DNA from: Diphasiastrum complanatum
Taxonomy: Eukaryota; Streptophyta; Lycopodiopsida; Lycopodiales; Lycopodiaceae
Length of the DNA stretch: 64,000 bases
Assembly (NCBI GenBank): GCA_029204225.1
Contig: CM055102.1
Span: 9,435,456 to 9,499,455 of the forward strand
Direction: 5' to 3'
Both the position numbers and the translations under genes were made by a program. Below are positions 58,420 through 64,000 of the stretch, one piece after another. Numbering within the stretch: position 1 is the first letter of the stretch; each line of letters starts with the position of its first letter. The notes under the pieces are model-generated. The model saw only the letters and a list, made by a program, of their open reading frames with translations. It was not told where the DNA came from and did no database searches.

Positions 58420-59299
58420 GATCAGTGTTTCAAATTTTTGCCAACACATATTTTCAGATTTATGGCTTTTTATCTACGCATATTTTCAGATTCATAGTTC
58501 AGTGTTTCAGATTTTTGCATGCACATTACAAATGGCGCCATCAAAGAAGCCGTGCTCCTCAATCGACTCTGTGTTTCTATTCAATGAGAAAGATGATAAT
58601 GGATTATGAGTGCCAAGAAAATATCCAAAAAACTCCTGGGTTTCGATGCATCCATCATCAAGAGGAGCATTTCAAAATAACAAAGGGTCAAAACTATCAT
58701 TTCGATCTTATTGGAAGGCTAGAATTTTGGATTTCAGAACATCAACAGGAGGAAAATCTATTTCTGAAATTCTCAAAGATAAATGTACAAGGATTCAACC
58801 GTCAAGATCACAAAAAAAGCAATTGTGAGTATTGATATTTTTTATACTTAGATTTTTGTCATTCATAAATATCTAATAGTAAAGTGTTAGATGTTATTCA
58901 CACTAATATTAGACAGTTGCAATATTGAGGTAGAAATGCAAAAGTTCTAGCTGATAGTGGGATCTTTTTTATGAATCAATGTACATTCCTGATACAAAAG
59001 GAGATTTTGGACAAATCGTCCCAATTCCATTACCTAGTTTTGAAAGTGATGAATGGATTGCACCAGATGCTGCAGTTTCAGAATTATTTCATTGCAAGAT
59101 ATATAATGATGTAAATTTTTTATTAAAGATAAGCACGAGATAAAAAACAATCAGATTGAGTTGGTTTATTTCCTTGAATATATTTGTGAATTTCTTTTCA
59201 AGTGTCAATTGACACACAACCCCAACGATGTTTGTATGCAAAAATTTATCAGATAGTTCATTATCTGACTTATGAATGAAGACTGGGACAAAAGATCAA
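58420..59299 (+). pseudogene. Exon-like coding remnants, unidentified
   Basis: The ATG at 58531 opens MAPSKKPCSSIDSVFLFNEK, then after a stop WVSMHPSSRGAFQNNKGSKL and ILDFRTSTGGKSISEILKDK to a donor-like AATTGTGAGT at 58823. A second coding-like stretch at 58968-59140 reads YIPDTKGDFGQIVPIPLPSF, then ESDEWIAPDAAVSELFHCKI. I recognise neither. The first could be a gag start after the primer site; the second looks like a host exon. Confidence 0.35.
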
Positions 59300-59989
59300 A
59301 TGGAGAAATAGAATGAGATTCGTGCATCGTGGACCATTGGGTACAAATTCACCATTGGATAAATTTCGAAAGGGCTGGAAGTGCCTTGTTGGAAAAAATT
59401 GATTTCATTACGATTTGAAGAGGTCTGACCAGTGGAATTCATTTTGAAGGGCACTTAACTTCAATTTAAAGTTTTAGTTTAAAAAGCCGGGTTTTAAGGC
59501 TTTTTGGGCCTTTTGCCCATATTTTGGGCTATACTTAAGTAAATTGACCCAATCAAAGGGCACTTGGACTGTACTTGAAAGTACAATACACAAAAATAGA
59601 GTGATTTCCATGGAGAAACCACTCAAAGAAGGTCAAAAGTGATTTTTCCCTTTTAAGGAGGCCAAAGTTAGCTATGCATGGCGAAGGGCATCTTGTATTT
59701 TAAAGACGTCTTAGCTACGTATTTGCCAAGTAAGTGGCAACAAGGCCTGGTAAGAAAATTTGACAAGTCATAATTACTAAGTTTGGACATCGGCTTCATA
59801 CTCATAGAGATGTTTTTAGTCTATCGAAACAATTTTGGCTATTTTTTAGCAATTTGAGACAAAATGGTAGGATTGATTGTACTTGGCGAACTGAGCAAGT
59901 TGAACGAGGTATTCAACTATGATATCTAAAAAGTAATGAATGAAACTAAAAAAAGAGCCAATCAAACTTTGGGACTAGTTGTAGTAGCA
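59300..59989 (+). pseudogene. Copia leader and first codons of gag
   Basis: 59460-59840 aligns in part with the leader at 35690-36000. At 59866 MVGLIVLGELSKLNEVFNYD aligns with MGESILSESSKLDGISNYAV in the gag at 36010. It is lost within ~25 codons, before a microsatellite-bearing repeat. Confidence 0.6.
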
Positions 59990-60700
<711 letters not shown>

Positions 60701-61397
60701 GATTTTACAAATACTGAGAGTAAATAGGTTTGCTATTTAAACCTCCTCAAGTCAGCAAGCTACAAGATCGCAGGAGTTCCAAGAACTCAGTTGCATCCAC
60801 AATTAATCTTGCATGCATTCATAATCTAAATCTGTCACAGCTTAGAGAGTCACAAATTTACATTTTCCAATCAATGGTTTTTAGTTTTCTTGTTCACAGT
60901 TTACATGCTTCACAAGAGGATTAGTCTAAGAACCTTAAATCCTCTCATGCAAACCGCAATTTCAAATTTCCAGCAACAGTCAGCTTATTCATCCAGGATA
61001 AATCGATTCCTCGTCAATCTATCAACAAATAGCCTGATTGGACCACATTTTGCCACCTCTTAATCCTATTGGACCGTTGATCCATTCACCTCTAAATTCT
61101 ATTGGACCATTTTCAAGCAAACCTCAAATTCTATTGGACCCTTCAAGGTTCCACCTCTAAATCCTATTGAACCTCTTAAATTTCATCAAAAAAAAGTATT
61201 ACACTTGTCTACACTCTAATTGGAACGAGTCTAGACTCTTACTCTATTTTGGCTAAATAGTGGCATTACAAGTGGAAATGGATAATTTGCCATCTATGCC
61301 AAATTTGGTCCTATCAACATCCTACACCTAGATGCTTGATATAAAAAAACATAAGACTCCTATATCTAACATAGATAATCTTTTTCAATTCTTCACA
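60701..61397 (-). repeat. 3' LTR of the minus-strand Copia at 61393-62757 (outer end approximate)
   Basis: The minus strand starts TGTGAAGAATTGAAAAAG at 61397 after a GGAG purine run, sharing its first 12 bases with the LTR family at 3283 and 20729. Inside, CTATTGGACC recurs four times at about 61065-61162 with spacing of roughly 30-35 bases. No coding. Confidence 0.6.
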
Positions 61398-62757
61398 CTC
61401 CTAAAAAATTATCTATGAAGATTTGAGCATTGATCTTGATATAACTCCGATTAGATCTATGCTTGATGAAAGCACTTTTGCTCAAAGGCTTGGTGAGTAG
61501 ATCGGCAATACAAGAGGACGAGTTGACATGCTCCAAATAGATTTCTCCTCCAATAAGCTTTTCTCTCACAAAATGGTGTGCCACTTCTATATGCTTGCTT
61601 ATTGCATGAAATATGGGATTATTGGCAAGAGCTTGGGCCGAAATATTATCACACTTGATCATTGGTAGATCATATTCCTTGATGCACTTTAGCTCCAATA
61701 ATAATCTCTTGATCCAAAGTACCTCTTTGGTGGTTGTAGTGAGTGCTTTGTACTCGGCCTCACATGAAGAGAGAGATATAGTATCTTGCTTTTTGGAAAG
61801 CCAAGATATTAGATTGCCTCCAAGAAAGATAGTGTATACACTAATAGACTTTCGATCCATCTTGTCACTTGCAAAATCCAAATCCGAGTAGCTAACAATG
61901 GATAGATCTTCACTTTTATAAAGTAGACCATAATCACAAGATGAAGATACATATCTTAGAATCCTCTTGGCCATCTTCCAATGATGAATTTTAGGATCTT
62001 GCATAAATTGACTCAATTTGTGCACACTAAAACTTAAATCAGGCCTAGTAATGGTAAGCCAAATCAAGGAGCCTACAAGACTCCTAAAAAGTGTGATGTC
62101 CTCGAAGGATCTTTCATCACCTTTATGAGGATCTTTTACAATTTGCTCCATTGGAGTATCTATGCTCTTAGAATTTTCCATATGGAATTTTTTCAACATA
62201 GAGTGAGCATATCTAGATTGGCATATAAAAACATGATCTTCATAAAAATCAATCTCTAGGCCTAGGATGTAATGTATTTCTCCTAGATCTTGCATTTTAA
62301 ACTCGCATCCAAGAGCTAGCTTAGTTTCATCAACTAGCTTGATACAACTTCCACAAAGAATAATGTCATCAACATAAATTAGAAGAATGACAATATTACT
62401 ATCAACAAACTTTAGATACATGGAAGGATCATAGTCACTAAGAGTAAATCCTAGTGAGATAAGAAAAGAATTAAGTCTTGAATACCATGATCTTGGTGCT
62501 TGCTTGAGTCCATAAAGACTTTTGAAGAGCAAGCACACTTTAGACTCATCCTTGATGAATCCTTGAGGTTGTTCCATATAGATCTCCTCCTCAAGATAAC
62601 CATTTAGAAAAGCATTGGATACATCTAATTGGAACACCTTCCACTTAAAGAAACAAGCAAGAGAAATAAGAATTTTTATTGTCACCATCTTTGCAACGGG
62701 TGCAAAGGTCTCCTCATAGTCAAGGCCAAGGATTTGAGCAAATCCTTTGGCACATAA
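61393..62757 (-). CDS. Ty1/copia RT and RNase H, open 431-codon frame (5' truncated)
   Basis: Minus strand, open from the ATG at 62688; coding similarity extends to 62757 (GLDYEETFAPVAKMVTIKIL). RT: VFQLDVSNAFLNGYLEEEIY, LFKSLYGLKQAPRSWYSRLN, catalytic LIYVDDIILCGS; connection HHWKMAKRILRYVSS; RNase H with Asp-Glu-Asp kept (VSYSDLDFAS, LSSCEAEYKAL, IKCDNISAQALA), then SKHIEVAHHFVREKLIGGEI. The stop (61393-61395) lies inside the first bases of the LTR. Everything before RT is missing, so it cannot be autonomous. It is the best preserved enzyme frame in the window and the likely lineage relative of 5889-8225 and the 17.6-21.4 kb pair. Confidence 0.9.
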   Translation of the reverse strand, partial: LCAKGFAQILGLDYEETFAPVAKMVTIKILISLACFFKWKVFQLDVSNAFLNGYLEEEIYMEQPQGFIKDESKVCLLFKSLYGLKQAPRSWYSRLNSFLISLGFTLSDYDPSMYLKFVDSNIVILLIYVDDIILCGSCIKLVDETKLALGCEFKMQDLGEIHYILGLEIDFYEDHVFICQSRYAHSMLKKFHMENSKSIDTPMEQIVKDPHKGDERSFEDITLFRSLVGSLIWLTITRPDLSFSVHKLSQFMQDPKIHHWKMAKRILRYVSSSCDYGLLYKSEDLSIVSYSDLDFASDKMDRKSISVYTIFLGGNLISWLSKKQDTISLSSCEAEYKALTTTTKEVLWIKRLLLELKCIKEYDLPMIKCDNISAQALANNPIFHAISKHIEVAHHFVREKLIGGEIYLEHVNSSSCIADLLTKPLSKSAFIKHRSNRSYIKINAQIFIDNFLGV

Positions 62758-64000
62758 TCAGATTGGGATTTCAGTGTTTCAAAGTTACTATTGACATTAC
62801 TATCTTACATGGGTTTGTACTTTGTCTTTCATTATTGTGTCCCTTACTACACTATAATGTGTATTGAACAAGGTAATTTCATTGACAAGTTTCAAATATG
62901 TGATTTTCTAACCATACAGCCTCCTACATTATGGTTGTATGACTTGAGAAATGCTTCTCAGGCAGTAATGTCACTGCTACACTGGGGTAAAGTTAGCTAG
63001 TATTGTAAACTAGTTCGGAATTTGGCTGGGAAAAACTATCATTAAATCATGAGTGTTTATCTCGGTTCCAAAATGCCTTGGCATTGATTGTATTGGTCAA
63101 GTTCAACATAATTACATAGTATGAAATTGGTTTAAGACAAAAGTAGACGAGCCCTCTTAAAACAAAAGGACTTCACAAAAAAAATTAAGGTGGCAAGTTT
63201 GTAAATTCTCTCGTCTTTGTACAATCCCAAATGGAAGTGGGTCCTGCCTCTAAAACACACTAAACTGCACACTCTTATGACCATTTTGCTACAACTATAG
63301 TATTAATTCCATCTATCCGACTAACGTGAAGTGCTGTGCAGATCTCAACTTCATGATTTTAAGCCTCAACCTAATATATGTATAGGACTAAAGCCCATGT
63401 CACATTTAGACCTCAACACTATGTCTATATATTCTCAAATGGGCCTTCAAGCTTGTGAAAGGAGTAGCAAGCCATATGCGACAAATTGGGACAAATTCAA
63501 ATTCAGGCCAAATACCAACTTTGGAGGCCTATTGGTGACACCCTGATCTTGGCCCCTCCATGATCAAATAAGATTTCTAGAAGAAACTTGGAATTTGGCA
63601 CTTCACATGGCTCATTTTGTATTAGTACACAATCCTAGATGAGATCTAGACCATTGGTTTTGATCTATGGCTAATATTAATGGAGGGTGATGGTCCAAAT
63701 GTGGTCTACATTTATTGGATCTTGGTAACCTAATAGGGCCTAAACTATTATGGATAGGTGTTCACTTCATTCTTTAGTGAGCTCTAGAAAAATATTGTTG
63801 ATTTCATAAAATTTGAAGGTGGTTTGTATAGTGATCTCTTTCATATCTTTATGTGTAGTGAGCTCTTTGGATTTCTCCATACATCTCTTGATCAATATTG
63901 TTGGTCTTCATATTTGACCTTGTTCTTCACACATACCAAGTATAGATTTTATGTAAAGCATCTAGAATTCAAGCCATGTCATTGGTTTGAGTGGGAGATC
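62758..64000. other. No recognisable gene; possible LTR start near 63535
   Basis: 62791-63000 has an open plus frame (LSYMGLYFVFHYCVPYYTIM) without known motifs. TGGTGACACCCTGATC near 63534 resembles gypsy LTR starts (TGTGACACCC), but no partner end is in the window. Confidence 0.3.

Overview
This is plant nuclear DNA, AT-rich, built almost entirely of old, nested and broken LTR retrotransposons. The pol fragments are of plant Ty1/copia and Ty3/gypsy type. Several LTRs are followed by the plant initiator-Met primer site (TGGTATYAGAGCC), and TATA boxes, polypurine tracts (PPTs) and GT-AG introns are visible. The many nonsense-ridden copies and near absence of intact genes suggest a large, slowly purged plant genome such as a gymnosperm. 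That is inference; no gene in the window settles the species. I see no intact host gene, rRNA, tRNA or CRISPR array.

Layout. 1-5.9 kb: Copia gag/protease pieces and a 2.6 kb deletion-derivative Copia element (3283-5888) with a full 5' LTR, primer site, gag and a partial 3' LTR. 5.9-11.4 kb: minus-strand Copia pieces (integrase/RT; RT/RNase H fused to a gag; leader, primer site, LTR). 11.5-13.3 kb: a minus-strand gypsy gag-protease beside a plus-strand Copia RT. 13.3-16.5 kb: two same-orientation LTR copies enclosing intron-containing, host-gene-like exons. 17.6-21.4 kb: two head-to-head copies of a non-autonomous Copia derivative forming a large inverted repeat; the plus copy keeps an open 353-codon frame.

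21.9-32.6 kb: a separate LTR with primer site, then a long gypsy element (gag, duplicated protease tail, RT, no RNase H, integrase with its catalytic triad) followed by an accessory coiled-coil ORF, then a second gypsy remnant. 32.6-42.9 kb: mostly non-coding LTR or leader sequence with microsatellites, a Copia gag, a 25-bp tandem array and a gypsy gag-RT remnant. 42.9-47.3 kb: a nearly full-length but dead Copia pol with PPT and 3' LTR. 47.8-49.5 kb: degenerate gypsy-type gag.

50-58.4 kb: two non-coding direct copies of one long retroelement 3' region, separated by a host-gene fragment carrying a 375-bp MITE. 58.5-64 kb: exon-like sequence, a Copia leader and gag start, a (GA)n repeat, then a minus-strand Copia RT/RNase H with an open 431-codon frame running into its own LTR.

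The parts do not form a working pathway; they record serial insertion, internal deletion and capture. The best preserved frames are 19457-20518 and 61393-62688. The most unusual structures are the inverted Copia pair, the gypsy element with duplicated protease tail plus accessory ORF, the LTR-flanked host exons, and the MITE whose empty target site is also in the window.
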